DNA from: Bacteroidota bacterium
GTDB taxonomy: Bacteria > Bacteroidota > Ignavibacteria > Ignavibacteriales > Ignavibacteriaceae
Assembly (NCBI GenBank): GCA_021824565.1
Contig: JAKAKL010000045.1
Span: 1 to 64,000 of the forward strand
Length of the DNA stretch: 64,000 nucleotides
Direction: 5' to 3'
Position numbers and translations under genes: made by a program. The notes below the pieces were generated by a model. The model saw nothing but the letters and a program-made list of their open reading frames with translations. It had not been told where the DNA came from and did no database searches. The first letter of the stretch is position 1. Every line of letters starts with the position of its first letter. This document shows positions 50,931-60,015 of the stretch, in pieces.

Positions 50931-53753
50931 TTACTTGAGCAGAAGCATTTTCTTCACTGCCACGTTCGAGCCAGCAATTACTCTGTAAATGTAAACTCCA
51001 GTAGCAACACGCTGTCCGAAATTATTATCACCATTCCATTGAACTGTATATATACCGGCAGCTTTTCTATCGTCAACCAATGTTTTAATAAGCTGTCCAA
51101 GAGTATTATATATTTTAACCGTTACAATAGATTCCTTCGGGATAGAAAATTGAATCAAAGTTGAAGGGTTAAATGGGTTCGGATAATTTTGTCTTACTTC
51201 AAACGTATAAGGAATTTCTCCCTTCGCAATTCCGGTAACGTCCGATACATTGAAACTTCCGGCATACGAATAAGTAGAAATCAAATTATTACCAGTAATT
51301 GATCTTACTCTCCAATAATATTGTCCGGGTTGTAGCTGGCTTAAATCAGCTTTAGTTCCACTGACATTATTTATGGTTGTAGCTGAACTGAAATCTGATT
51401 TAGTAGAATATTGAACTTCATAAGTAAGCGACGGGCTTACAGTCGGAAGATACCAGGTCAGTTCAGGATTATTAATCTTTAGAGTAACATTATTAGCCGG
51501 GCTTCCAACTAGCGGTACAGTCGCTCCAACAAGAGCGGCAGAAACCACAAAGTTTTGAGTCGGGGACCAAGCAGACTGGAGCAAGGTAATTGCATTATAC
51601 GACCTTACTTTCCAATAATATGTCATGCCTAAAGTAAGAGGCGAAGGTATTTGATAAGAATTAGTATCAATACCAGTTACGTCTTGAGTTGAAGTAGCAA
51701 AACTTGTATCAGGTGAATATTCAACTTCGTATTTTAATCCTTGTGAAGATGTATTTAAGTACCAATTAAGTACCGGAGGATTAGGATTAACAGTTACTCC
51801 GCCAATCGGCCATGATGGGATCGGTACAACCGGATTACCGCTTCCTGATACAACCCAGAAACTGTCAGGGTTGCAAAATGCAGAGCTGTCTGTAGCAGAT
51901 TTCGATCTAACCTGCCAGAAATAAATTGTATCTACAGGCAATGGAGTTAGAACCGGAATGGTATAAGAATTTGATCCGCCGGCAGAATAAACAGTAGCTG
52001 AACTTAGACCGCTGATAGTACGGGCATATCTTACTTCATAAGTCAATCCTGCCGAAGCGACATTCAGATACCATGAGAAAGTCGGATTGTTCGTATAAAC
52101 CGTATCTCCATGAATAGGAGCAGATGGAATAGGAACAACCGGGTTACCGCTTCCGGATGCGACCATAAAGCTGTCCGGTGAACTAAATGCCGATGTATCA
52201 GTACTATTCCTTGATCTCACCTGCCAGTAATATGTAGTATCGCTCAAGAGCGGAGTAGAAACACTATAATACATATTGGTAGTTGAATCTATCGTGGCAG
52301 AGCTTAGACCAGCTATGCTAAGCGCATAACGAACATCATATTTCAATCCAACTCCAGAGGAGTTAACATACCAAACCAAGGTTGGCGTGTTAGTGTAAAT
52401 AGATGCATCGCCAATTGGCCATGACAAGGTTGGAGTTACAGGTCCGGCGCTTTGAACAACAAAGAAGCTGTCAATTGCGGAGCTATCAACATAACCTGTT
52501 ACATGGGAAATAACCTGCCAGTAATAAGTTTTGTTAGTTCTCAAGCCGGAGAAAGTAATAAATCTTGAAGTTAATCCCGATGCCGTATCCGATGGATTTG
52601 ATAAATCAGAATTCAGCGAGACCTTAATATCGAAAGTTATTCCAGCAGCCAAACCGTTAAGATACCATGAGAATACTGCTGTTGGCTGATAAACATAACC
52701 GCCGTGAATCGGCCAGCCTAATATCGGATGAGTACTAGCTTTTGAAACATGGAATGTAGCAATTGCAGAGTATGCAGAGGTATCGGGATGAATATAATCC
52801 CTTGACCTAACTCTCCAATAATAAGTTGTATCACTAATGAGACTATCGACTTCTAGATCAATCGCAGAAACGCTGGTAAAAGTTCTAAAGTTTCTTGTAA
52901 AATTTGTATCTGAAGCAATTTCTACATCAAAGATAAGTGATGAGTCGGCATATTGCAGATGCCATGCTAAGTTTGTACTATCGCCATATACATCAACACC
53001 ATTTATTGGAGATGACGTAACAGGGATTTGTGGTCCTCTCATTCCGTTTACAGAAACGAAGAATGTGTCTCTTGTAGTAAAAGCACTATTATAAATGCCT
53101 TTGACCGTCCTAATTCTCCAATAGTAAGGTGAACCATTTAACAGCGCCAAAGAATTGGGAACAGTAAAAGTAGTATCTGGTGCAGTAATAGTTGTATCGA
53201 TAGTTAAATTTGTATTTGGGGGATAAGGTGGACTTGTCAAGGCAGCAAATGTTGGGTCGTTAGAAACTTGTATTTCGTAGCCGGTAGCAGATGAAACCGA
53301 ATTCCAAATAAAAGTCAGCGTATCCGCTACTCTATAAGTATTGTTTGGCGGATAAACAGTTGCTGGAGCATTTGGGATAGGAGAAGTTGCGCTTGTAGTA
53401 AAACTAAAGACTGAGGAAAACGGTGAATTTAAAGTTCCGTTAGAAGCTAAAACTTCCCAATAATACTTTGTTGATCCGCTAAGAGCCGGACCAGAATAAT
53501 TATAAACGGTATCTGTGACGATAATAGAATCTAGGGAAGCAGAAGAAAAGGTACTATCCGTTGAAAGCCGGAATAACCATTTCACTGCCGTAGCTGTAGA
53601 GTCCCATACAAATGTCGGCGTAGTCGACACATTTGTGGAGTATTGTGCCGGACTTATGAGCGTAGGCGTTAGTGGCTGGGCATATACATTAAATAACAGC
53701 CCAAACGCAAAAACCCACAGAAATAATTTTAATGGTAAATTACTGTATTTCAT
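50931..53753 (-). CDS. Large secreted beta-sandwich-repeat protein with T9SS sorting tail
   Basis: The start is set at the ATG at 53753 (MKYSNLPLKLFLWVFAFGLLF), preceded by AGAGAGG; an in-frame ATG at 53795 would put 14 residues before the signal peptide. The 940-residue product has about nine Ig/fibronectin III-like repeats of roughly 90-100 residues. Each has PxPSxPIxG..V at its start and a TYYWQVRSxxxxDSSAFS-type strand near its end. A linker (VTGIAKGEIPYTFEV) leads to the T9SS domain RQNYPNPFNPSTLIQFSI, VKIYNTLGQLIKTLV, GVYIYRVIAGSNVAVKKMLLLK, which includes a FlgD-like Ig fold. It is probably an adhesin or surface scaffold. Confidence 0.88.
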   Translation of the reverse strand: MKYSNLPLKLFLWVFAFGLLFNVYAQPLTPTLISPAQYSTNVSTTPTFVWDSTATAVKWLFRLSTDSTFSSASLDSIIVTDTVYNYSGPALSGSTKYYWEVLASNGTLNSPFSSVFSFTTSATSPIPNAPATVYPPNNTYRVADTLTFIWNSVSSATGYEIQVSNDPTFAALTSPPYPPNTNLTIDTTITAPDTTFTVPNSLALLNGSPYYWRIRTVKGIYNSAFTTRDTFFVSVNGMRGPQIPVTSSPINGVDVYGDSTNLAWHLQYADSSLIFDVEIASDTNFTRNFRTFTSVSAIDLEVDSLISDTTYYWRVRSRDYIHPDTSAYSAIATFHVSKASTHPILGWPIHGGYVYQPTAVFSWYLNGLAAGITFDIKVSLNSDLSNPSDTASGLTSRFITFSGLRTNKTYYWQVISHVTGYVDSSAIDSFFVVQSAGPVTPTLSWPIGDASIYTNTPTLVWYVNSSGVGLKYDVRYALSIAGLSSATIDSTTNMYYSVSTPLLSDTTYYWQVRSRNSTDTSAFSSPDSFMVASGSGNPVVPIPSAPIHGDTVYTNNPTFSWYLNVASAGLTYEVRYARTISGLSSATVYSAGGSNSYTIPVLTPLPVDTIYFWQVRSKSATDSSAFCNPDSFWVVSGSGNPVVPIPSWPIGGVTVNPNPPVLNWYLNTSSQGLKYEVEYSPDTSFATSTQDVTGIDTNSYQIPSPLTLGMTYYWKVRSYNAITLLQSAWSPTQNFVVSAALVGATVPLVGSPANNVTLKINNPELTWYLPTVSPSLTYEVQYSTKSDFSSATTINNVSGTKADLSQLQPGQYYWRVRSITGNNLISTYSYAGSFNVSDVTGIAKGEIPYTFEVRQNYPNPFNPSTLIQFSIPKESIVTVKIYNTLGQLIKTLVDDRKAAGIYTVQWNGDNNFGQRVATGVYIYRVIAGSNVAVKKMLLLK

Positions 53754-54224
53754 ATTAACCTCTCTAATGTCCTTTGCTGATATTTTGCTCTTCAATAGCA
53801 GTTATAAATAATTTTATAGCGGAGCAAAAAAATTTAATAATCGAAAATAGTAACAACGAAAAATCTAACTAATATGCATCGATAATATGGTAACAAAAAC
53901 TTAAATATCTAAATAATATTCTACCCTTAGCTCCTATATGCGATAAAAGGTAAATAAATTCGATAAAAGGACTTGCCGCAAAAGTCAAAAAATATTTAAG
54001 AATATTAAAGTTATAATATATTTTTGCTTACAGTTCTCCTGCCGGATGATTTTCTTTTTGAAAATAGTATCACATAACCACAGTACAGATCAAATACTAA
54101 ATAAGTCATTTCTACAAGAACTCAATTTTTACAACTTTTATCAAGTATTTGTCAAGAAGCGGTAATAATGTAATTATTTAATTTAATAATAGCAACAACA
54201 GGATGAAATTTGAGAACTAGTCTT
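53754..54224. other. 471-bp AT-rich intergenic region
   Basis: No gene is supported. The only structure I see is a direct repeat CGATAAAAGG at 53941-53950 and 53961-53970, spaced exactly 20 bp, about 190-220 bp upstream of the T9SS gene start. Confidence 0.55.
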
Positions 54225-54256
54225 TGAAAAAAGAGATGGGAGTGTTCCCATCTCTT
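54225..54256 (-). terminator. Rho-independent terminator after the phosphofructokinase gene
   Basis: AAGAGATGGGA (54231-54241) and TCCCATCTCTT (54246-54256) form an 11-bp perfect stem with a 4-nt loop. On the minus strand it is followed by six T. It begins 8 bp after the phosphofructokinase stop. Confidence 0.9.
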
Positions 54257-54264
54257 AAAACAAA

Positions 54265-55647
54265 TTAAACTAACCCGTTCCCATTTTCTAAATCATGCTC
54301 TTCGACGGTTTCTTTAGGCATACGCTGGTGGGCATCGTTAGCCTCAGGAGCTGCCAATTTGATTTTGCCATTTTGTAGGTTGCGGTATAGCAAATCATTT
54401 TCCATTAGATAATAAAATTGTTTCCTGAATTCATCTAACGAGATTCCGCAGGTAGCAGCGTATTTAGCAAGCTCATGCGGATCTTCAAAATCCGCCTGGT
54501 TTAGTCTAAGCATATACCGCCGTGCGATATAAAATGATTCAGAAGCCGGATCAACCATTCTTACTTTTGTCTTTTTAGTAACTGGATCAAGAATATCTTT
54601 AAAATACATCGGCACAAAATGTCCATTTTGAATCGAGACCATAGCTCCTGTGCCGCCGGAGAGGATGAACTGAGCCGCTGCAAAGCCAAGGTCGCGGGTA
54701 TATTCCATATCGAACGGAATGGGATCAGCACAACGCAGCTCATAACCAATATTTTTTGCGACGATGGTCGACTTCAAATTAAATTCCTTAAGACGTTCCT
54801 GGACTTTATACTTTAGGATTTCGCCAAAATTTATTTCAGCTATTCTAATATTGTCGTGAGCATCTCTTTCTATATTGACGAGAGATTCCAAATCTTTGGG
54901 ATTTAAATGTTCTACCAATCCTTCTGCAAGAATAGCAACGCCGTCATTCCTGCCGTAGCTTAATCTTTTTATAATTGCTCCAACTAACACATCAACCATC
55001 TGGGACAACGGGATTTCCGGACCGGGAAATTCTTCAGGGATTAATGTCAGAGTTGCACCGGTTGCTTTCCCTATTCCGAGAGCCAAATGACCGGCTTTTC
55101 TGCCCATCGACACTACAAAGTACCAGCGTGAAGTTGTCTGAGCATCAACCATCAAATTTTTTACTACTTCAACGCCAATGTGTCTTGCGGTTTGAAATCC
55201 AAAAGTAGGAATACCATGAGGCAGATCAAGATCATTATCAATAGTTTTAGGAACGTGAACTACTTTAATTCTGCCGGCTGCCATTTCGTCTACTTTAAGC
55301 GCGCTGAACGCTGTGTCGTCGCCGCCAATTGTTATCAATTTATCGACGTTCAATCTTAACAGCGAGGTTACTGTATTTTCCAAAAGCTTTTTATCTTTTG
55401 TAGGATTATTTCTTGCTATCCCGATGTAGGATCCGCCGCGAAAATGTATACGACTAACATTATGAATTGTTAGTTCTTTGACGTGTGAAATATCTCCCTC
55501 CATTATCCATTTAAAACCATCTTTAATGCCCAAAACTTCAACGCCTTCGAGAGCAGCTCTAATTGTAGCAGCTCCAATAACACTGTTGATACCTGGCGCG
55601 GGACCGCCGCCGACTAATATTGCTAACTTTTTCGGTGCTATTGACAT
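54265..55647 (-). CDS. pfp: 6-phosphofructokinase, PPi-dependent type
   Basis: This 460-residue enzyme phosphorylates fructose-6-phosphate. Key residues place it in the pyrophosphate-using group. The phosphoryl-donor loop is IGGDDT (108-112), with Asp where ATP enzymes have Gly. The next motif is PKTIDND (133-139), with Lys where ATP enzymes have Gly. GGGPAPGIN at the N-terminus and MGRKAGHLALG are also typical. The extra C-terminal length fits this clade. PPi use makes the step reversible and saves ATP. That is inference from the residues. Confidence 0.92.
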   Translation of the reverse strand: MSIAPKKLAILVGGGPAPGINSVIGAATIRAALEGVEVLGIKDGFKWIMEGDISHVKELTIHNVSRIHFRGGSYIGIARNNPTKDKKLLENTVTSLLRLNVDKLITIGGDDTAFSALKVDEMAAGRIKVVHVPKTIDNDLDLPHGIPTFGFQTARHIGVEVVKNLMVDAQTTSRWYFVVSMGRKAGHLALGIGKATGATLTLIPEEFPGPEIPLSQMVDVLVGAIIKRLSYGRNDGVAILAEGLVEHLNPKDLESLVNIERDAHDNIRIAEINFGEILKYKVQERLKEFNLKSTIVAKNIGYELRCADPIPFDMEYTRDLGFAAAQFILSGGTGAMVSIQNGHFVPMYFKDILDPVTKKTKVRMVDPASESFYIARRYMLRLNQADFEDPHELAKYAATCGISLDEFRKQFYYLMENDLLYRNLQNGKIKLAAPEANDAHQRMPKETVEEHDLENGNGLV

Positions 55648-55856
55648 TTTAAAAACTCCTTAAAATTTTCAATCAATTGTGATTTTACATTAGCGAATGT
55701 ATTCTTCTCAGTCAATATCATATACTTTTCGACAGATATTCCTGATTAATTCTAACATTCTATTTTCAGTTAGAATTAATATAAGTTAATTTCTATAATT
55801 TATGAAAACTTTTTGAAGCTACATGCAGGAAATTTTTGTTTTAAAGGCAGGAAAAT

Positions 55857-55893
55857 GCAAAAAAGTGTTGTAATTAATCTTTACAACACTTTT
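55857..55893 (-). terminator. Terminator whose stem contains the helicase stop codon
   Basis: AAAAGTGTTGTAA (55861-55873) and TTACAACACTTTT (55881-55893) form a perfect 13-bp stem with a 7-nt loop, followed on the minus strand by a T-run. The right arm encodes the last three residues and the stop of the helicase gene. Confidence 0.88.
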
Positions 55894-58064
55894 AGCTTCG
55901 CAAACTTCAGCATTAATTGTTTAATATTATTACCTTCAAAGACGACAGTTGCCTTTTGCTGATCACCTATTCCTACAACTTGAGTAACTTTCCCAAGTCC
56001 GAATTTATCATGCATAACTCTGCTGCCGGGTCGTAACGATTTATTATCTTGATCGAAATTTTCGTAATCAACATTTTCAAAATATTCGTAATAAATTTCT
56101 TTTTTAGATTTTCTTACGGGCGACTTTCTCCCTAAACCACCGTTCAACTCAGAATAAACTTCGGGATTTAACTCATCGATAAATCTCGATCTGCTTTGAT
56201 AAGCAACTTCGCCAAATCTATAACGGGAGCGAGCATGAAGCAGATACACTTTTTGCATTGCTCTTGTAACGGCTACATAAAACAGTCGTCTTTCTTCTTC
56301 TAAAGTTGCATCAGTGCTGAACCTGTTGGACAGCGGAAAAATATCTTCTTCACAGCCGGATATAAATACTACCGGGAATTCAAGTCCCTTTGCAGCGTGG
56401 ACAGTCATAAATGTAACTACATTTTTTTCTTCATCGTAATTATCAACATCAGAAATAAGAGACACGTCTTCCAGATACTGTTCCAGCTTTGCGTCTTTGT
56501 TTGAATTTGAAAAATCACTTAATGCAGAGAGTAATTCATTAATATTTTCCCAGCGCGCGAGCGACTCAGGCGTATTTTCTTCTTTGAACATTCTAAGCAC
56601 ACCAAGCTCGTCCACCAACGCGCGTGAAAGTTCACCCACAGAAAGTTTTTCTTTTAGACCTATATATTTTTCAATCAAAAGTCTAAACTGTTTAACATTT
56701 TTTTGAATTCGCTCTTTAATATCAATGACTTCAAAAACCCTTGCCATTGTATCATACAAGTTAAGATTATGCTTCCTTGCAAACGCAATCATTCTTTTAA
56801 TCGTCGTACTTCCGATTCCTCTTTGGGGGAAATTCATAATTCTTAAAAGACTTTCTTCGTCGTTCTGATTAGAAATTATCCTGAGGTATGCGATAATATC
56901 TTTAACTTCTTTCCGTTTGTAAAATTCAACTCCGCCTATTATCCGGTAAGGCATTCTTTCTTTCCGGAAAATATCTTCCAGCGCTCTCGACTGGGCGTTG
57001 GTTCGATACAACACGGCAAAATCTTTTAATGAAAGTTTCTTTTTAGAAATTTCGTGTTTAATATACTTTGCAATCTGGAAAGCTTCGTCCTTTTCATCAG
57101 AACATTTAAGCAGAGTTAAAAGCTCGCCGTCGTTATTTTGAGTCCATAAAGTTTTTACAATTTGACTTTTATTATTTTTGATAACCGAATCGGCAGCCAT
57201 CAAAATATTTTTTGTGGAACGGTAATTTTGCTCAAGCTTAAAAACTTTATTCTTGGCAAAATCCTTTTCAAAGTCCAGCATATTCCCGATATTAGCGCCG
57301 CGCCAGCTGTAAATGCTTTGCGCATCATCGCCCACCACGCATATCTTCCCTTCTTTTGTTACGAGCAGTTTCAGCAGCTCGTACTGCGCTTTGTTCGTAT
57401 CCTGGAATTCGTCAACCAATAAATAGCAAAATCTCTTTTTATATTTTTGATGTATTTTATCATTTGAGTTAAAAAGCTCTATTGGCTTAAGAAGAAGATC
57501 TTCAAAATCCATCGCATTATTTTCAACTAATCTTTTTTGATATTCTTCAAAGATGTCGGCAATTTTTTCTTCAATAAAAGATTTAACATGATGCTTCCTG
57601 TATTCTTTAGGAAAAATCATGTGGTTTTTCAAATAACTTATTCTATGCTTAACAGAGTTCGGCGTAATTGAATCAACATTAATTTCAAAGTTAGATATTA
57701 TGTTTGAGACCAATGACTGTGAGTCCTCGGCGTCGTAAATAGAAAAATTACTTTTATAATTAATGCTGGCAGCTTCTATTCTTAATATCTTTGCAAAGAT
57801 AGAATGAAAGGTTCCCATCCAGATTTTTTCTGCTTTAGCTCCGACAAGCTCGCGGATTCTCGCCTTCATTTCATTCGCTGCTTTATTAGTAAAGGTAAGC
57901 GCAAGGATTCCTTCCGGTTCATATCCCTGGTCAATTAGATATGCCACTTTATAAGTAAGAACGCGGGTCTTCCCGGAGCCTGCTCCGGCTACAATCATTT
58001 CCGGTCCGTTATCGTACTCTACAGCTTTTCTTTGTTCGGTGTTAAGTGATTTTAGATTTACCAT
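55881..58064 (-). CDS. UvrD/PcrA-family superfamily 1 DNA helicase
   Basis: This 727-residue 3'-5' helicase starts MVNLKSLNTEQRKAVEYDNGPEMIVAGAGSGKTRVL, which gives the Q motif and motif I. Further motifs are LALTFTNKAANEMKAR (Ia), LLVDEFQDTNKAQYELL (II), VVGDDAQSIYSWRGANIGNML (III), LEQNYRSTKNIL (IV), VTFMTVHAAKGLEFPVVFISG (V) and EEERRLFYVAVTRAM (VI). A short C-terminal domain (LRPGSRVMHDKFGLGKVTQVV) is typical for PcrA and mediates RNA polymerase contact in some species. Roles are excision repair and rolling-circle replication. It is the last gene before its terminator. Confidence 0.95.
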   Translation of the reverse strand: MVNLKSLNTEQRKAVEYDNGPEMIVAGAGSGKTRVLTYKVAYLIDQGYEPEGILALTFTNKAANEMKARIRELVGAKAEKIWMGTFHSIFAKILRIEAASINYKSNFSIYDAEDSQSLVSNIISNFEINVDSITPNSVKHRISYLKNHMIFPKEYRKHHVKSFIEEKIADIFEEYQKRLVENNAMDFEDLLLKPIELFNSNDKIHQKYKKRFCYLLVDEFQDTNKAQYELLKLLVTKEGKICVVGDDAQSIYSWRGANIGNMLDFEKDFAKNKVFKLEQNYRSTKNILMAADSVIKNNKSQIVKTLWTQNNDGELLTLLKCSDEKDEAFQIAKYIKHEISKKKLSLKDFAVLYRTNAQSRALEDIFRKERMPYRIIGGVEFYKRKEVKDIIAYLRIISNQNDEESLLRIMNFPQRGIGSTTIKRMIAFARKHNLNLYDTMARVFEVIDIKERIQKNVKQFRLLIEKYIGLKEKLSVGELSRALVDELGVLRMFKEENTPESLARWENINELLSALSDFSNSNKDAKLEQYLEDVSLISDVDNYDEEKNVVTFMTVHAAKGLEFPVVFISGCEEDIFPLSNRFSTDATLEEERRLFYVAVTRAMQKVYLLHARSRYRFGEVAYQSRSRFIDELNPEVYSELNGGLGRKSPVRKSKKEIYYEYFENVDYENFDQDNKSLRPGSRVMHDKFGLGKVTQVVGIGDQQKATVVFEGNNIKQLMLKFAKLKVL

Positions 58065-58211
58065 AACCCATCAATTAATTTTCAAAAATTTGACTTGCAA
58101 ATATATTTAATTATAGACGGAATAAAAAGGAAAGAAAAAAGTCTATTTAAAGAATTTTTCCCTTTCATTTACATAAAACGAAGTGAACTTATAAACTGAT
58201 GTTTAAGAAAT

Positions 58212-59537
58212 TTAATCCTTAATAGGAGCCAGCGGAATTGCCGTACCTCTCATAGAATGCACTTTATTAGCTACCGGAATAGTAACTTCCCTGCTCACTC
58301 TTTTTTCAAAATAATCTCTGAACCTTGTTACCATATATCTTACCGGCCATGCAGCGGCTTCTCCTAGCGCGCAAATTGTATTTCCCTCGATATTACTCGC
58401 AACAGAAATTAATAAATCAAGATCATGCGTTGAGCCTTCGCCGCGTGAAATCCTGTTTAATAATTTTAGCAGCCAGCCGGTGCCCTCGCGGCAAGGAGTA
58501 CACTGTCCGCAGCTTTCATGATAATAGAACTTTGCTATCCTGGCGAGAACCTTTACCAAATCTGTATCCTCATCCATAACGATGATTCCGCCAGTCCCGA
58601 TAGATGTTCCTACAGCCTTAAGAGATTCAGCGTCCATTTTTACGCCTTCTAATTGATCGCCGCGCAGCGGAGGCATTGATGAGCCGCCGGGAATGACGCA
58701 CAGTATTTTTTTATTCCCCGGAACCCCGCCGCCGTAATTATAAATTAAATCCGTCAGCAATGTTCCTGAAGGCAATTCATAAACGCCAGGTTTATTAACA
58801 TGACCGCTTAATCCATAAAGAATGGTGCCTGGATGCTTTGGCTCTCCGATTTTTGAAAACCACTCCCAGCCTTTATTAATTATTGCCGGAACATTTGTAA
58901 TTGTTTCAACATTGTTAATAGTTGTAGGACATCCCCACAAGCCATTCTGCGCGGGGAAAGGCGGCTTTACGCGAGGATATCCGCGTTTGCCTTCGAGCGA
59001 ATTCATCAAAGCAGATTCTTCTCCGCAGATATATGCGCCGGCGCCTTTATGAACGTAAATATTTACCGAGTAATTTCCGCCAAGTTTTTCTTTCATTTTA
59101 TCGCCGACAAATCCATAAGTGTAAGCGTCAGCTAAGGCTTTTTCAAACAGCTTTATCCATTTATGATACTCGCCTCTAATATAAACATAAGCCGCATCTA
59201 CCTGAATTGCATAAGCCGTAATTAATATTCCTTCGATCAACTGGTGAGGATTGAATTCAAATATTTGTCTATCCTTAAATGAACCTGGTTCGCTTTCGTC
59301 GCCGTTAATGCAGAGATATTTTTTCTTATTCGTAGTCTTAGGCATGAAACTCCATTTAAGACCGGCAGAAAAAGCCGCTCCTCCTCTGCCTCGCAATCCT
59401 GATTTTTTTACTTGATCAATTAAATCGTCAGGCGTTTGTGAATAAGCTTTTTTAACAGCAGTATAACCGTTGTTCTGAATATAAACATCAATGAGATGTA
59501 AATCTTTTATTTCAGGAAGTACAATTTTTTCCATCAT
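58212..59537 (-). CDS. nuoF: NADH-quinone oxidoreductase subunit F
   Basis: This 441-residue subunit carries the NADH and FMN site and the N3 cluster of complex I. The FMN/NADH glycine-rich region is GLRGRGGAAFSAGLKWSFMP, followed by INGDESEPGSFKDR. GGNYSVNIYVHKGAGAYICGEESALMNSLEGKRGYPRVKPPFPA is conserved. The Fe-S site is ESCGQCTPCREGTGW plus a later Cys in NTICALGEA. Complete. It overlaps nuoE by 4 bp (ATGA). No nuoG follows; the next gene in that direction is the helicase. Confidence 0.97.
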   Translation of the reverse strand: MMEKIVLPEIKDLHLIDVYIQNNGYTAVKKAYSQTPDDLIDQVKKSGLRGRGGAAFSAGLKWSFMPKTTNKKKYLCINGDESEPGSFKDRQIFEFNPHQLIEGILITAYAIQVDAAYVYIRGEYHKWIKLFEKALADAYTYGFVGDKMKEKLGGNYSVNIYVHKGAGAYICGEESALMNSLEGKRGYPRVKPPFPAQNGLWGCPTTINNVETITNVPAIINKGWEWFSKIGEPKHPGTILYGLSGHVNKPGVYELPSGTLLTDLIYNYGGGVPGNKKILCVIPGGSSMPPLRGDQLEGVKMDAESLKAVGTSIGTGGIIVMDEDTDLVKVLARIAKFYYHESCGQCTPCREGTGWLLKLLNRISRGEGSTHDLDLLISVASNIEGNTICALGEAAAWPVRYMVTRFRDYFEKRVSREVTIPVANKVHSMRGTAIPLAPIKD

Positions 59538-60013
59538 TTATTCTTTAAGGATTCTAAAATTTGGTCAATTTGTTGAATATCTAAATTCTCATAATAATCT
59601 TCATTAACAGCAATCATAGGCGCCGTGCCGCAAGAGCCCATGCATTCGACTTCTTCGAGTGAGAACATTTTATCGTCGGTTACCTGACCGTTGTCAATTC
59701 CTAATTTGTCTTTTACATGCTCGTAAATTTTGTATCCGCCCCTAAGCATGCAAGAGACATTTGTGCAAACTTGAAGATGATACTTCCCTGCCGGCTTCTG
59801 ATGATACATCGTGTAGAATGTCGTAATACCTAAAACATCTTCCGGCTTCATTTCAAGAACTGAAGCGACTTCTTCCATTACCTCGTATGATACCCACCCA
59901 TTTTGTTCCTGACCAATATACAAAGCCGCCATAACAGCCGGTTGTTTATCTGGATAATGAGTTGTAATCTCATTAATCTTATTGATATTTTCTTCTGTGA
60001 ATTTGAATGACAT
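59534..60013 (-). CDS. nuoE: NADH-quinone oxidoreductase subunit E
   Basis: This 159-residue thioredoxin-like subunit binds the 2Fe-2S cluster N1a through Cys83, Cys88, Cys124 and Cys128 (VCTNVSCMLRGG and CMGSCGTAPM). YPDKQPAVMAALYIGQEQNGWVS and GITTFYTMYHQKPAGKY are the usual helical start. It is translationally coupled to nuoF. Upstream it is separated from nuoD by 506 bp that hold the four-helix-bundle gene, although the other nuo genes here are spaced at most 7 bp apart or overlap. Confidence 0.97.
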   Translation of the reverse strand: MSFKFTEENINKINEITTHYPDKQPAVMAALYIGQEQNGWVSYEVMEEVASVLEMKPEDVLGITTFYTMYHQKPAGKYHLQVCTNVSCMLRGGYKIYEHVKDKLGIDNGQVTDDKMFSLEEVECMGSCGTAPMIAVNEDYYENLDIQQIDQILESLKNK

Positions 60014-60015
60014 TT

